DNA of 64,000 nt from Mycobacteriales bacterium (GTDB lineage: Bacteria; Actinomycetota; Actinomycetes; Mycobacteriales; Mycobacteriaceae), in the NCBI GenBank assembly GCA_012842085.1, contig DUTM01000013.1, positions 207,666 to 271,665 of the forward strand. The letters run 5' to 3'. Both the position numbers and the translations under genes were made by a program. The notes beneath the pieces were generated by a model that saw only the letters and a program-made list of their open reading frames with translations, was not told the origin of the DNA and did not search any database. The stretch's first letter is position 1; each line of letters opens with the position of its first letter. This document shows, in pieces, positions 1 to 8,936 of the stretch.

Positions 1-252
1 CTCGGATACCCAGTTCTGGTGGGTGCCAGCCGCAAGCGTTTCCTAGGGGAGCTGCTTGCCGACGCGGTCCCCGCACACCAGGATGAACCACCCGCCCCCA
101 CCATGCGCGACAGTGCCACCGCCGCCATCTCCCTGCTTTCCGCCCTCAACGATGCTTGGTGTGTGCGGGTCCACGACGTCCCCTCCACCGTTTCCGCCCT
201 TGCTGTTGCCCGCGCCTGGACACTGGGGCGCAACCCTTACCGTCAGGAGTGA
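1..252 (+). CDS. folP: dihydropteroate synthase, C-terminal part
   Basis: Folate biosynthesis enzyme that joins p-aminobenzoate to hydroxymethyl-dihydropterin diphosphate. Only the last 83 codons are inside the window and the reading frame is open to base 1. The retained stretch contains the SRKRFLG phosphate-binding motif of the last beta strand of the TIM barrel (residues about 9-15 of this fragment), then the final helices and a TGA at 250-252. It heads a folP-folB-folK run with gaps of only 5 and 4 bases, so the three are probably co-transcribed. The N-terminal two thirds cannot be assessed. Confidence 0.9.
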   Translation, partial: LGYPVLVGASRKRFLGELLADAVPAHQDEPPAPTMRDSATAAISLLSALNDAWCVRVHDVPSTVSALAVARAWTLGRNPYRQE

Positions 253-257
253 CCGCC

Positions 258-659
258 ATGTCGTCCACCACTGCCCCCACACCCCGCCACCTGGACTGCA
301 TCCAGATAACTGGCATTGCCGCCCACGCCTACCACGGGGTGGAAGATTTCGAAAAGAAGGACGGCCAAGCGTTCTCCATTGATCTGCGCTGCTGGCTGGA
401 CACCCGAGAGGCAGGGGCTAGCGACGACCTCCGCCACACCATCAACTACGCCGAGATCAGCCGCCAAGCCTACAATTTCCTCACAGGCCGTTCCGTTGAC
501 CTCCTGGAAACCGTCGCCCACCGCATTGCCCTGGAGCTGCTGGAAACCCACATGCTTATGCAAGAGGTGGAGGTGACGGTACATAAACCCCACGCCCCCA
601 TCCCAGTCCCCTTCGACGACGTCGCCGTCACCGTCCGTCGCACCCGGGAAGACCTCTAA
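258..659 (+). CDS. folB: dihydroneopterin aldolase
   Basis: Converts dihydroneopterin to 6-hydroxymethyl-dihydropterin plus glycolaldehyde in folate synthesis. The 133-residue product has the usual FolB length and pattern: GIAAHAYHGV near the N-terminus (the A-x-G-x-x pocket strand), a YAEI segment near residue 60, the LLETVAHRIA helix that carries the catalytic region, and the C-terminal VTVHKPHAPIPVPFDDVAVTV strand pair. An upstream in-frame ATG at 156 would overlap folP heavily, so the ATG at 258, 5 bases after folP, is preferred. It sits between folP and folK as in mycobacteria. Confidence 0.93.
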   Translation: MSSTTAPTPRHLDCIQITGIAAHAYHGVEDFEKKDGQAFSIDLRCWLDTREAGASDDLRHTINYAEISRQAYNFLTGRSVDLLETVAHRIALELLETHMLMQEVEVTVHKPHAPIPVPFDDVAVTVRRTREDL

Positions 660-663
660 CCGC

Positions 664-1194
664 ATGACCACCGCGCTTCTCTCCCTCGGCAGCAACCTGG
701 GGGATCCGTATGCGCAACTGCAAGCCGCCCACCAGTTTTTCGCGCCCTGGACGGTGGCTGCCTCACCCATCTACCGCACCGCACCCTGGGGAGTCACCAA
801 CCAGCCGGATTTCCGCAACACTGCACTGCTGGTGACGGATCCGGAAGCCACCCCCGACACCTGGCTGCAACGCGCCCACACCGCGGAAACTAAAGCCCAC
901 CGGGAACGCACCCAGAAATGGGGTCCCCGCACCCTCGACGTGGACATTATCGCCTGTTGGGACACCGACAGCGGCACCCCCTATGTGCAGGACGATCCGC
1001 ACCTCACTCTCCCTCACCCACGGGCACGGGAGCGCGCATTCGTCCTGATTCCTGCCCTCCAGGTGCTCACCGACGCCGCCCCCACTAGCCCCCTCATCCC
1101 CGAGTTTCAGCAAGCTCTCGAGGATCTGCCAGCGACACAGCGAGCAGGGGTTAGACTAGATAATCCAGATGAACCTTTAGGAGGTGCACCGTGA
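664..1194 (+). CDS. folK: 2-amino-4-hydroxy-6-hydroxymethyldihydropteridine diphosphokinase
   Basis: Transfers pyrophosphate from ATP to hydroxymethyl-dihydropterin, the step before FolP. 176 residues. The HPPK signature is present: LSLGSNLGDP at the N-terminus, a SPIYRTAPWG strand, and the metal and ATP-binding PRTLDVDIIACW segment (the R-x-L-D-x-D-I box), then LPHPRARERAFVLIPAL. The start is 4 bases after folB, and the stop overlaps the GTG of the next gene by 4 bases, indicating translational coupling. Confidence 0.95.
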   Translation: MTTALLSLGSNLGDPYAQLQAAHQFFAPWTVAASPIYRTAPWGVTNQPDFRNTALLVTDPEATPDTWLQRAHTAETKAHRERTQKWGPRTLDVDIIACWDTDSGTPYVQDDPHLTLPHPRARERAFVLIPALQVLTDAAPTSPLIPEFQQALEDLPATQRAGVRLDNPDEPLGGAP

Positions 1195-1730
1195 CCGATC
1201 CCCAGGAACAGCCTGAGCTGCCTCCCGAAGACGACAACCGAATGCACCTCACCTCGATCAGCAGTCTGGTAGTGTGCGCCGCCGTCGCCACCCTGCTGAC
1301 CTGGCTTTTGGTGCGATTTTTCTATAGCAGCCTGGCCGACTTCAGCATTACGGTGAGCCTCCCGATCCTCATTTTGGCGGTAGTGGACTTCGTCCTGGCC
1401 TGGTATATCCGCCGCAGCATTAAAGACAACAAGCTGGGGCAGGACCGTCACCAACTGCACCCGCTGCACGCCGCCCGTGCCCTCGCCATGGGGCGTGCCT
1501 CCGCCTGGGCGGGAGCAGTGTTTGTGGGAGTCGGGGTCGGCTCGGGACTGTACGTGTGGCCCCGTGCAGATGTGTTGATGGCGGCCAAGTCAGACACCCC
1601 GGGAGTCATTGCGTTTGCCGTAACAGGACTCCTTTTGGCGATTGGCGGATTAGTATTAGAACGGTCGTGTCGCGTCCCTCCCTCCGGAATCGAAGGCGAG
1701 AAAGTTAACGGCGCAGCCACGGCGTCATGA
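1191..1730 (+). CDS. DUF3180 family membrane protein
   Basis: 179-residue integral membrane protein of unknown function. Four hydrophobic helices are visible, two at about residues 22-70 and two at about 105-155. A conserved LHPLHAARALAMGRASAWAG motif lies between the pairs and is typical of DUF3180 proteins that follow folK in mycolic-acid bacteria (the Rv3605c position, from memory). It starts at a GTG overlapping the folK stop (GTGA), with a strong AGGAGG at 1179-1184 inside folK. Placement suggests co-transcription with the folate genes, but no enzymatic role is visible. Confidence 0.85.
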   Translation: MTDPQEQPELPPEDDNRMHLTSISSLVVCAAVATLLTWLLVRFFYSSLADFSITVSLPILILAVVDFVLAWYIRRSIKDNKLGQDRHQLHPLHAARALAMGRASAWAGAVFVGVGVGSGLYVWPRADVLMAAKSDTPGVIAFAVTGLLLAIGGLVLERSCRVPPSGIEGEKVNGAATAS

Positions 1731-1749
1731 ATTGAGCTATTCAACCAGG

Positions 1750-1755
1750 TATCCT
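1750..1755 (+). promoter_or_regulatory. candidate -10 element, leaderless start
   Basis: TATCCT lies 7 nt before the ATG at 1763, where no Shine-Dalgarno sequence is visible. If used as a -10 box, transcription would begin at or next to the start codon. No convincing -35 was identified. Confidence 0.4.
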
Positions 1756-1762
1756 CAAAACT

Positions 1763-3547
1763 ATGAGTGCACCAAATACAAACGATGCGGAAAAAAGGAC
1801 GGCACCCCGCAATAGCCGTTCTGCTTCACATTCGACGTGGCCCACCATGGCGGTGGTGCTGCTAGTCGTTTTGGCGCTTGTCGCCACCGTCACCATGCTG
1901 GTGACGTCCTCCGCTATGTGGGCCCGAATTGCTGTTGTGGTTGCACTCTGGGCTGCAGTTTTGGGCGCTTTCGTGATGATGTATTACCAGCGTCGCGCCA
2001 ACCAAGTAAATGTTCGTGCGGGACTCATGGCGGAAGATTATCAACGCCAATTGCAGCGCGAAATCGACAAATACGATGAGCAAGAATCCCAGCGCCGGGC
2101 CGAGATCGAAGAGGCCGCCCGCCTGGAGATGGAACAGTTGCGCACCGAGCTTACAGCTATGCGTATCCAGCTCAGCCAAATGTTTGGCCCCGAATTTGAT
2201 GAACAGTTAGCCATTGGGGATGGCACTGGCGACTTCTTCTACCCGTACGACAACTATGACGGCTACGGGGATTACGGCGACTATTCGTATGGCGATTACG
2301 GCCAGTACGGTGACGGCTACGGGGCACCGGGCGACTACCCGGATGGCTACGGCATGGATGACAATGTCGCCGAAGCCGAGGTTGTGCACGAAACCCAGGA
2401 CGAAGATGCCGAAGCTGTGCGACGTTTCGAGCAGGAACGTGAGCAGCGCACCGCGCAGCAAGAAATGGCTCGCTTCCAAGAAGAGAAAGCTGAGCAGGAA
2501 CGCCTGGCTAAGGCACGCGAAGCCGCCGAGCGGGAAGCCCGCGAAATGGCTGAAAAGCGAGCGGCAGAGGAGCGCGCTGCGGAAGAACGTGCCGCGGAGG
2601 AGCGCCGTAAGGCCGAAGAGGAACGCCGCGAACGCGAACGGGCAGCTGAGGAGCGCCGCAAGGAGCAAGAACGGATTGCCGCAGAACGCGAGCGCGAACG
2701 TGCAGAACGGCAAGCTGCTGCCGAGCGCCGCGCCGAGCAGGAACGCCGCGCTGAAGAAGAGCGCCGCAAAGCAGAGGAACGTCGGAAAGCCGAAGAGAAG
2801 AAACGTCAGGAAGAGCAACGCCGCAAGGCTGCCGCTGACGCCGCCCGCCGCGCAGAAGAAGAGGAAGCAGCTCGCCGGAAAGCCGAAGAGGAACGTTTGG
2901 CGGAAGAAGAACGCCGGGCCGCAGCCTACCGAGCTGCCGCCGCAACCAGCCGCCGCTACGCCGACAGTGCAGCTTCCTCGTCCTCAGCGGATGATGACTA
3001 TGTGCCGCGTCGGGTGCGCCGCTCCACCGAGGACACACCCACCTTTAGTTTCGGGGACAGCAGCGCTACCGAAACCAGCTACAAGCCACGCCGCGTGAGG
3101 GAAGAAGAACCGGCCGCGCCGGCCGCTCAGGCTCCCGCACCACCCCGTAAGAAGGAAGAGAGCTCCAGCCGCGCCGCCAAACGCAAGAAAGACGGCTGGC
3201 CGGACTTCTCCACCAACTTTGAAGCTCCCTCCGCGCCAAAAATTGACTGGTCCGACATGGGAGACGACAGTCCCTTTAGCCCCAGCTCCTATAGTTCCCC
3301 TGGTTTGGCGGATATTAGCAGCCCCACTAAGGAGACCACTCCCCGCAGCGACAGTAGCGCTAGCACCGAATATGTGGGACGGCGCCACCGCAGTGCCGAC
3401 AGCGACACGGACACCGGCTACCAACCGCGCCGCAGCGCGGAAGGACGTCGGGCTGCACCAGAGGCGGATTCCGAGAGCACGAACCAAGGCGCCCACACCA
3501 GTGGACTTAGCCTTGCTGAAATTATGAAACGGCTAGAAAACAGCTAA
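1763..3547 (+). CDS. membrane-anchored coiled-coil protein (DUF6779-like)
   Basis: 594-residue protein with two closely spaced N-terminal membrane helices (about residues 28-50 and 53-75). Next comes a short amphipathic segment, then a low-complexity stretch rich in Asp, Gly and Tyr (about residues 158-200, repeated DGYGDYG-like units). About 180 residues made almost wholly of Glu, Arg, Ala, Lys and Gln follow (about 215-395), certain to be a long charged helix or coiled coil, and then a disordered Ser/Pro/Arg tail ending in a short helix, LAEIMKRLENS. Position between DUF3180 and panC matches the Rv3604c-type membrane proteins called DUF6779. The helix would project into the cytoplasm if the termini are inside. 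Function unknown. Confidence 0.75.
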   Translation: MSAPNTNDAEKRTAPRNSRSASHSTWPTMAVVLLVVLALVATVTMLVTSSAMWARIAVVVALWAAVLGAFVMMYYQRRANQVNVRAGLMAEDYQRQLQREIDKYDEQESQRRAEIEEAARLEMEQLRTELTAMRIQLSQMFGPEFDEQLAIGDGTGDFFYPYDNYDGYGDYGDYSYGDYGQYGDGYGAPGDYPDGYGMDDNVAEAEVVHETQDEDAEAVRRFEQEREQRTAQQEMARFQEEKAEQERLAKAREAAEREAREMAEKRAAEERAAEERAAEERRKAEEERRERERAAEERRKEQERIAAERERERAERQAAAERRAEQERRAEEERRKAEERRKAEEKKRQEEQRRKAAADAARRAEEEEAARRKAEEERLAEEERRAAAYRAAAATSRRYADSAASSSSADDDYVPRRVRRSTEDTPTFSFGDSSATETSYKPRRVREEEPAAPAAQAPAPPRKKEESSSRAAKRKKDGWPDFSTNFEAPSAPKIDWSDMGDDSPFSPSSYSSPGLADISSPTKETTPRSDSSASTEYVGRRHRSADSDTDTGYQPRRSAEGRRAAPEADSESTNQGAHTSGLSLAEIMKRLENS

Positions 3548-3569
3548 ACCGAAGAAAGCCTCACCGCCT

Positions 3570-4421
3570 ATGCAGCCCCCAAATCCTGGATACCATCCAG
3601 GCACTGTCACCTGCCATACCCAACCCGACACCATCGCCCAGGTGGTGCGTGCACTCCACAAAACAGCCCGCACCGTAATACTTGTTCCCACCCGCGGACA
3701 CTTGCACGCGGGGCACCGGGGAGTCATTGAAATGGCGGCGCGGGTACCGGGAAGCGTAGTTGTTGTGGCTGCCGTCAGCCCCGACAATAGCCATCTGGAA
3801 CACCGCGACACCGACATTGCTTTCTTAAAAGAAATGCAGCACCCGACGGTGTCTCTCTACTTTTCCCCCGACTATGCTGATCTTTTCCCACAGGGGATGC
3901 GCACCCTCATCAGCACCGACTTTCCCAACAAGGAACTCGTTCCACCCCCAGGGTTGGAGGAATCCATTACCCGGCTGGTGGCGCTCACCCAGATCACCCG
4001 TCCGGATCGGGTGTTTGTGGGGGAACGGGATTTTCATCAGCTGGTGGCGCTGCGCCATGCTTTCCGCGACCTGTCTATCCCGGCCAGCATCACTGCGGTC
4101 AACACGTTAAGGGACAGTAACGGGATGGCATTAAGCCAGCACAACCAGGATGAACATTATGCGCCTGCCCTTGCGCTCTCCGCCGCCCTGGTGGCCGGGG
4201 CACATAATGTCCGGTTCGGCAAAGAGGCAGTCATTGAGGCTGCTCGTGGCGTGTTGGAAGCAGAACCGGGATTAAAAAACGTCTCTGCGGTGTTGGTGGA
4301 TTATGACTTGAATGTTGCCCCGGAAGAGGGTGACACCAGGCTGCTTGTTACGGCACAATTAGCCGATGACACCTACTGCCATGACAATGTGGGGCTACTG
4401 ATTGTCCCCGCGGAAGGATAA
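3570..4421 (+). CDS. divergent pantoate--beta-alanine ligase (PanC) homologue
   Basis: 283 residues, PanC length and fold pattern, in the panC position after the DUF6779 gene. The nucleotidyl-transferase HxGH motif survives (LHAGH, about residue 46), as do GERDFHQL and LRDSNGMALSQHNQ at the expected places. Several residues known to bind ATP or pantoate in the M. tuberculosis enzyme differ: PTMG is PTRG, the FVNPxQF strand is replaced by VSPDNSHLE, GEKD is GERD (loss of the catalytic Lys), and MSSRN is LSQHN (loss of Ser-Arg). It may be a low-activity or repurposed PanC. No panB or panD is nearby. The start codon has only weak Shine-Dalgarno support. Confidence 0.7.
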   Translation: MQPPNPGYHPGTVTCHTQPDTIAQVVRALHKTARTVILVPTRGHLHAGHRGVIEMAARVPGSVVVVAAVSPDNSHLEHRDTDIAFLKEMQHPTVSLYFSPDYADLFPQGMRTLISTDFPNKELVPPPGLEESITRLVALTQITRPDRVFVGERDFHQLVALRHAFRDLSIPASITAVNTLRDSNGMALSQHNQDEHYAPALALSAALVAGAHNVRFGKEAVIEAARGVLEAEPGLKNVSAVLVDYDLNVAPEEGDTRLLVTAQLADDTYCHDNVGLLIVPAEG

Positions 4422-4430
4422 CCACACGCC

Positions 4431-5492
4431 ATGGAGACCATATCCACCCGCCGGGGGATGACCGCGCTAGCTGCCACCGCAGTGGCTCTCAGCATGGTTG
4501 CAACAGGGGTTGTTGCAGCCCCGGCCGCACACGCCGCCGACAAGCTTCCCGTATCTCCGCTTTGGGCACCGCTGCCCGCCAAATATGCCAGTTCGCATCG
4601 CAGCTACCTGCGTCCCGGTTGCAAGTGGAACAAGTTCGGACGGGGCCTGCAATTGTGCAAAGTGTATTCACCGGCCATGGGTAAACGCATCCCGGTGGAG
4701 ATCCTTCCCTCCATCACTCCCCACAACCCGAAGGTTGTTTTGGCGTTGGATGGCTACGGAACTCGCAACGACCATTCCGGTTTTATTGCCAACGGTAACC
4801 TTCAGAAACACCTGGTGCGTCGGAATGTCACCCTGGTTGCCCCCATTTCGGGCGACTATGCCGCCGGCTCCTACTACACCGACTATGAGTCCCCCTCGGG
4901 TGGCAAAAACTATAAGTGGGAAACGTTCTTGACCCGGGAATTGCCCTCCTACCTGGCACGCAACTTCCAGGTGCCGCGTCGCAAACATTCCACTGCTTTG
5001 GTGGGGTTGTCTATGGGCAGCGTGGGCATTATGAACCTGGCGCAACGTCACCCCCACAAATACTCAGCCGTGAACGCCATGAGCGGGTACTACACGCTGT
5101 CCAGCCCCATCGAATCGACAGCAATGCGGATTGGGGCGCGGGCTGTGGGTATGGATCCTAAAACGCTGTGGGGCCAGTGGCCGGGCGGCAAATGGCGCGA
5201 CCATGACCCGTCCCTCAACATCGACAGCTACACCATGCCGGTGCGTGTATCGTGCGGCAACGGCACCTCCATGAACGGGAGCGAAGACCTCCCCGAATTT
5301 GAGGTGATCGCGGAACGGGCCTCCAATTACCAGACCAAGAAATTCCAGCGGCGTGTCAACCGCTCGCAGAACTCCAAGCGATTCACTTTCCGTATAGCTG
5401 AAAAGGGAGCCCACAATTGGGCTTTCTGGTCCGACGACCTTTACCGCAAAGGTGGGCTCCGCTTTTTGCTGCGTAGCTTGGGACTTCGTTAA
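4431..5492 (+). CDS. secreted mycolyltransferase (antigen 85-type esterase)
   Basis: 353-residue exported alpha/beta-hydrolase of the trehalose mycolyltransferase family, which moves mycolic acids between trehalose monomycolate and arabinogalactan or a second trehalose in the envelope. It has a twin-arginine-looking or Sec signal (TRRG then a hydrophobic stretch ending AHA-A near residue 35). VVLALDGYGTRNDHSGF is the Ag85-like DG-R substrate loop, GLSMGS carries the nucleophile (Ser about 194), and GAHNWAFW carries the catalytic His (about 328) in the place of the family's HSW motif. It begins 9 bases after panC with a GGAAGGA upstream, so it may be in that operon. Its acyl acceptor cannot be told from sequence. 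Confidence 0.9.
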   Translation: METISTRRGMTALAATAVALSMVATGVVAAPAAHAADKLPVSPLWAPLPAKYASSHRSYLRPGCKWNKFGRGLQLCKVYSPAMGKRIPVEILPSITPHNPKVVLALDGYGTRNDHSGFIANGNLQKHLVRRNVTLVAPISGDYAAGSYYTDYESPSGGKNYKWETFLTRELPSYLARNFQVPRRKHSTALVGLSMGSVGIMNLAQRHPHKYSAVNAMSGYYTLSSPIESTAMRIGARAVGMDPKTLWGQWPGGKWRDHDPSLNIDSYTMPVRVSCGNGTSMNGSEDLPEFEVIAERASNYQTKKFQRRVNRSQNSKRFTFRIAEKGAHNWAFWSDDLYRKGGLRFLLRSLGLR

Positions 5493-5512
5493 GAAGCCTG
5501 CCGCATCACTTT

Positions 5513-6982
5513 CTACATGGGAGGTTGGGGAGTTTCCTCCTGCGCAACAATCTCCTGTTTGAGGTCACGTTTAGCGCGCGCCTCTTGCACAATGTGTTTC
5601 TCTTTCCTATCAACTAGTGCCAGTAGCACGATGGCAGCTATTGCACAGATGATGAGGAAGAGGAAGGCGGACTTCCAACCCAAGTTGTCAGCAATGGCAC
5701 CAACTCCGGTGGAAGCCAAAGTGGCGCCCAGGGCGTAACCGAACAGGCCAGTGAAACCAGCAGCGGTTCCGGCCACATGCGTGGGGGAGAGGTCCAGGGC
5801 CTGCAAGCCAATCAGCATAACGGGGCCGTAGATGAGGCCACCAGCAATGGCCAGTGCGAGGTAGGGGATCCACAGTGGGGCTTCATCGCTGGGCAACCAA
5901 TACAGGAGAACCGCCAGGATGACGCCAACCATGAACACAATGCCGGTGATGGAGCGACGTCCCTTGAAAATGTGGTCGGACGCCCAACCGCACAGGAGGG
6001 TGCCGGCAATGCCCGCAATCTCGAAGATGGAGAAACCAGCGATACCTGCGCCCAGCGAGCCGCCACGAACTTGGGTGATGTAGACCGGAGCCCAGCTCAC
6101 AATGCCGTAGCGGAGGGTGTAGACGAAGACGTTTGCCAAGGCCAGGAAGATCATGGTGGGGTTGGTGAGCACATGGCGTTTAATGGTGGACCAGGCGGAT
6201 TCTTTCCGATCCGTGTCGCTCACCTCGACCGGGGCCGGGTCGTTGCGGTATTCCTCAATGGACGGCAGTCCCTGGGAGCGGGGATTGTCCCGAATCAGCA
6301 GGAACGCCACAATCGCCATGACGAAACACACTAGAGCCGGGAACCAAAAAGCGGAGGACCAGTTTTCTTTCCCGAACATTTCGAGGGCGGCCGCCACCAG
6401 CACACCTGCTAGTGCTGCACCCACGTTGTGGGCAATATTCCATAACGCCATCTTGGAGCCGCGCTCCGAGGTGGAAAACCAATGCACCATGACGCGACCG
6501 GAAGGTGGCCAACCCATTCCCTGGAAGATGCCATTGAATGTCATCAGTACTGCAAAAATACTGACCGAAATGGTGGCTCCAATGGAGAAGGCGATCAGAA
6601 TATTTGTCAGACCCGAGAGGATGAGGTCGAGTGGCATGAAGTAGCGCGCATTAGAGCGATCACTAATTGTGGCCGAAAAGAATTTACTAAAGCCATAGGC
6701 CAGGAGGAGACAGTTGGCGATGATGCCAATGTCGGTCTTGGAGAGACCATTTTCCTGAAGAATGGCGGCGACTAAGGATACGTTGTTGCGAATGAGGTAG
6801 TAGGAGGCGTAGCCGATAAAAATACCCAAGAAGACCTGCAGCCGCAGACGCGGATATTTCTGGTCAATCTCTTCTTTGGGAAGCAGCGGTTGGGGGCCGG
6901 GTGCGCGGAGCCACCGCGGGAGGCGGGATTTCGGCTCGGAGCCTTTCTCAACTTTTTGTTGGTTCTCTTTTGGAGTAGTCAC
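5513..6982 (-). CDS. glpT: glycerol-3-phosphate:phosphate antiporter (OPA family MFS)
   Basis: 489-residue 12-helix transporter of the organophosphate:phosphate antiporter family. Motifs match GlpT better than UhpT: FLGIFIGYASYYLIRNN (first phosphate-binding Arg), GWPPSGRVMVHWFSTSERG, NIAHNVG, and ANVFVYTLRYGIVSWAP carrying the second substrate-binding Arg (UhpT differs here). The N-terminus is a 45-residue basic and Pro-rich cytoplasmic tail. The GTG start has AGGAA 7 bases upstream. It is convergent with the mycolyltransferase gene (20-base gap), divergent from lysS, and has no glp partners beside it. It would import glycerol-3-phosphate, which two exported phosphodiesterases at 41-43 kb could generate. 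Confidence 0.87.
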   Translation of the reverse strand: MTTPKENQQKVEKGSEPKSRLPRWLRAPGPQPLLPKEEIDQKYPRLRLQVFLGIFIGYASYYLIRNNVSLVAAILQENGLSKTDIGIIANCLLLAYGFSKFFSATISDRSNARYFMPLDLILSGLTNILIAFSIGATISVSIFAVLMTFNGIFQGMGWPPSGRVMVHWFSTSERGSKMALWNIAHNVGAALAGVLVAAALEMFGKENWSSAFWFPALVCFVMAIVAFLLIRDNPRSQGLPSIEEYRNDPAPVEVSDTDRKESAWSTIKRHVLTNPTMIFLALANVFVYTLRYGIVSWAPVYITQVRGGSLGAGIAGFSIFEIAGIAGTLLCGWASDHIFKGRRSITGIVFMVGVILAVLLYWLPSDEAPLWIPYLALAIAGGLIYGPVMLIGLQALDLSPTHVAGTAAGFTGLFGYALGATLASTGVGAIADNLGWKSAFLFLIICAIAAIVLLALVDRKEKHIVQEARAKRDLKQEIVAQEETPQPPM

Positions 6983-7155
6983 GAATTATTCCTATCGCAC
7001 TTTAGGGGTGCACTCTACTCGAACGCCTATTTGTTTCCTTATGGTCACAGTAACTGTTGATGCCTTAAATTGATATAAAAATGTTTTAAATACGCCAATT
7101 TGTGGGATTTTTGCCGCTAAAACATCCCCAGATTCGGATACCGCGCGAAAGGCAC

Positions 7156-7161
7156 TATTCT
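7156..7161 (+). promoter_or_regulatory. candidate -10 element of lysS, leaderless start
   Basis: TATTCT ends 7 nt before the GTG of lysS. The nearest Shine-Dalgarno-like bases (GAAAGG at 7147-7152) are too far from the start to serve. This supports a leaderless lysS transcript; a TTCGGA about 17 bases upstream is a weak -35. Confidence 0.45.
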
Positions 7162-7168
7162 AGTAGGC

Positions 7169-8794
7169 GTGACTGATCTCAATAAGACTTCCCAAGATCC
7201 TGATAATCCCGCAGCAGAGGACGATAAGTCCCCCGAGCAGATCCGCATCCGCAAGGATAAGCGGGAACGCCTGCTGGAGAAGGCAGCTGGAAACAGCCGC
7301 CGCGAACCCTATCCGGTGGTTGTTCCGCGCACCCACACTTTGCGCGAGATTATCGACAACCCCGACTACGACAAGTTGGAGCCCGGTGACGAGTCCGAAG
7401 ATTTCGTGACTATTGCTGGCCGCGTCCTGTTTGTGCGCAACACCGGCCGCCTGTGCTTCGCCCGACTACAAGAAGGCATCACGAATGACACTGCAGACAT
7501 CACCAAGTTGGGCGAGGTTGCCCAACTGCAGGTCATGCTGTCTGAGCGGGAGGTCGGTAAGGAAGAACTGGGCGAGTGGAAGACTGACGTCGACCTGGGT
7601 GACTTCGTCTATGTGAGTGGCCGGGTGGTGCGCTCCAAGCGTGGCGAACTATCCGTCATGGCCACCGAATGGGCCATGGCATCCAAGTCCATCCGTCCGC
7701 TTCCGGTGGCCCACAAGGACCTCAGCGAAGATACGCGCATCCGCCACCGCTACACTGACCTCATCATGCGGGAGGAGGCTCGTCGCAATGCCGTCATCCG
7801 CATTAAGGTGGTGCGCGCTCTCCGGCATGCCCTGGAGCGCCGTGGTTTCCTGGAAGTCGAAACCCCGATGCTGCAAACCCTGCACGGTGGTGCTGCCGCA
7901 CGCCCCTTCGTCACCCACTCCAATGCCCTCGACATGGATCTTTACCTGCGTATTGCGCCGGAGCTTTACCTGAAGCGCTGTGTGGTGGGCGGCTTGGAGC
8001 GCGTCTTTGAGATCAACCGCAACTTCCGCAATGAGGGCGTCGATTCCTCCCACAGCCCGGAATTCGCCATGCTGGAGACCTACCAGGCCTACGGCACCTA
8101 CGATGATGCTGCTCGCATGATGCGGGAGGTTATCCAAGAGGTGGCGGAGGAAGTTTTCGGCTCCACTACTGTCACGCTGGCAGATGGCACTGAATACGAT
8201 TTCGGTGGCGACAAGTGGGAAAGCATCGAAATGTACCCCTCACTGAATGAGGCGCTGCATCGCAAATTCCCCGAAACCCTCGACATGGATATTACCGTCG
8301 ATACTTCTGTGGGCGAGCTGGAAGACATTGCCGAACTGGTGGGTCTGGAGGTGCCGGAGGGTGCTGGCTGGCTGCACGGCAAACTGGTGGAAGAACTCTG
8401 GGAGCACCTGTGCGAAGACCAGTTGGAAGGTCCCATCTTTGTGCGGAACTTCCCGGTAGAAACCTCTCCACTGACCCGCGATCACCGCTCTGAGCGTGGG
8501 ATCACCGAAAAGTGGGATCTCTACGTGCGCGGCTTCGAATTGGCGACCGCCTACTCCGAGTTGGTGGATCCGGTTATCCAGCGGGAGCGTTTTGTGGACC
8601 AGGCACGGCTGGCTGCGGCCGGCGATGAGGAAGCCATGGAACTGGATGAGGACTTCCTGGAAGCCATGGAGCAGGGCATGCCACCCACCGCCGGTATCGG
8701 CATGGGTATTGACCGCTTGTTGATGGCTCTTACCGGTCTGGGTATTCGCGAAACGGTTCTTTTCCCGATTGTGAAACCGGAACAGCGGAACTAA
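7169..8794 (+). CDS. lysS: lysyl-tRNA synthetase, class II
   Basis: Charges tRNA-Lys with lysine in the cytosol. 541 residues. An OB-fold anticodon domain (about 75-185, with [18 protein letters not shown]) precedes the class II catalytic core: motif 1 in the [10 protein letters not shown] helix-strand, motif 2 [13 protein letters not shown] followed by [13 protein letters not shown], and motif 3 [15 protein letters not shown] near the C-terminus. About 40 charged residues precede the OB fold. The length is slightly above the usual 500. It lies between the panC and clpC blocks as in mycobacteria, but lsr2, normally next, is absent. GTG start without Shine-Dalgarno. Confidence 0.97.
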   Translation: MTDLNKTSQDPDNPAAEDDKSPEQIRIRKDKRERLLEKAAGNSRREPYPVVVPRTHTLREIIDNPDYDKLEPGDESEDFVTIAGRVLFVRNTGRLCFARLQEGITNDTADITKLGEVAQLQVMLSEREVGKEELGEWKTDVDLGDFVYVSGRVVRSKRGELSVMATEWAMASKSIRPLPVAHKDLSEDTRIRHRYTDLIMREEARRNAVIRIKVVRALRHALERRGFLEVETPMLQTLHGGAAARPFVTHSNALDMDLYLRIAPELYLKRCVVGGLERVFEINRNFRNEGVDSSHSPEFAMLETYQAYGTYDDAARMMREVIQEVAEEVFGSTTVTLADGTEYDFGGDKWESIEMYPSLNEALHRKFPETLDMDITVDTSVGELEDIAELVGLEVPEGAGWLHGKLVEELWEHLCEDQLEGPIFVRNFPVETSPLTRDHRSERGITEKWDLYVRGFELATAYSELVDPVIQRERFVDQARLAAAGDEEAMELDEDFLEAMEQGMPPTAGIGMGIDRLLMALTGLGIRETVLFPIVKPEQRN

Positions 8795-8848
8795 CCGGCA
8801 CCAAAAATCGAAACTGAAAACTTCCTTAATTTAGTTCAGTAAAACATT

Positions 8849-8890
8849 AGGGGGCGGGCTGCGAAAAGTTGCAGCCCGCCCCCTCTTTTT
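8849..8890 (+). terminator. rho-independent terminator after lysS
   Basis: A 14-bp perfect stem (8849-8862 with 8871-8884), loop of 8 bases, followed by CTTTTT. The stem is GC-rich (GGGGGCGGGCTGC arm). It ends the lysS transcript, 54 bases after the stop codon. Confidence 0.9.
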
Positions 8891-8936
8891 GGAAACTTAT
8901 TGAATTGTTGCCATCGGCAAGAGGGTTTTCGACATT

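Noticed and set aside
2239..2960. Repeat-rich DNA resembling a repeat array in the DUF6779 gene
   Set aside because: The repetition is at protein level (DGYGDYG units and Glu/Arg/Ala runs) in one open frame; spacing is codon-based and no spacer-repeat pattern exists, so it is not CRISPR or a tandem DNA repeat.
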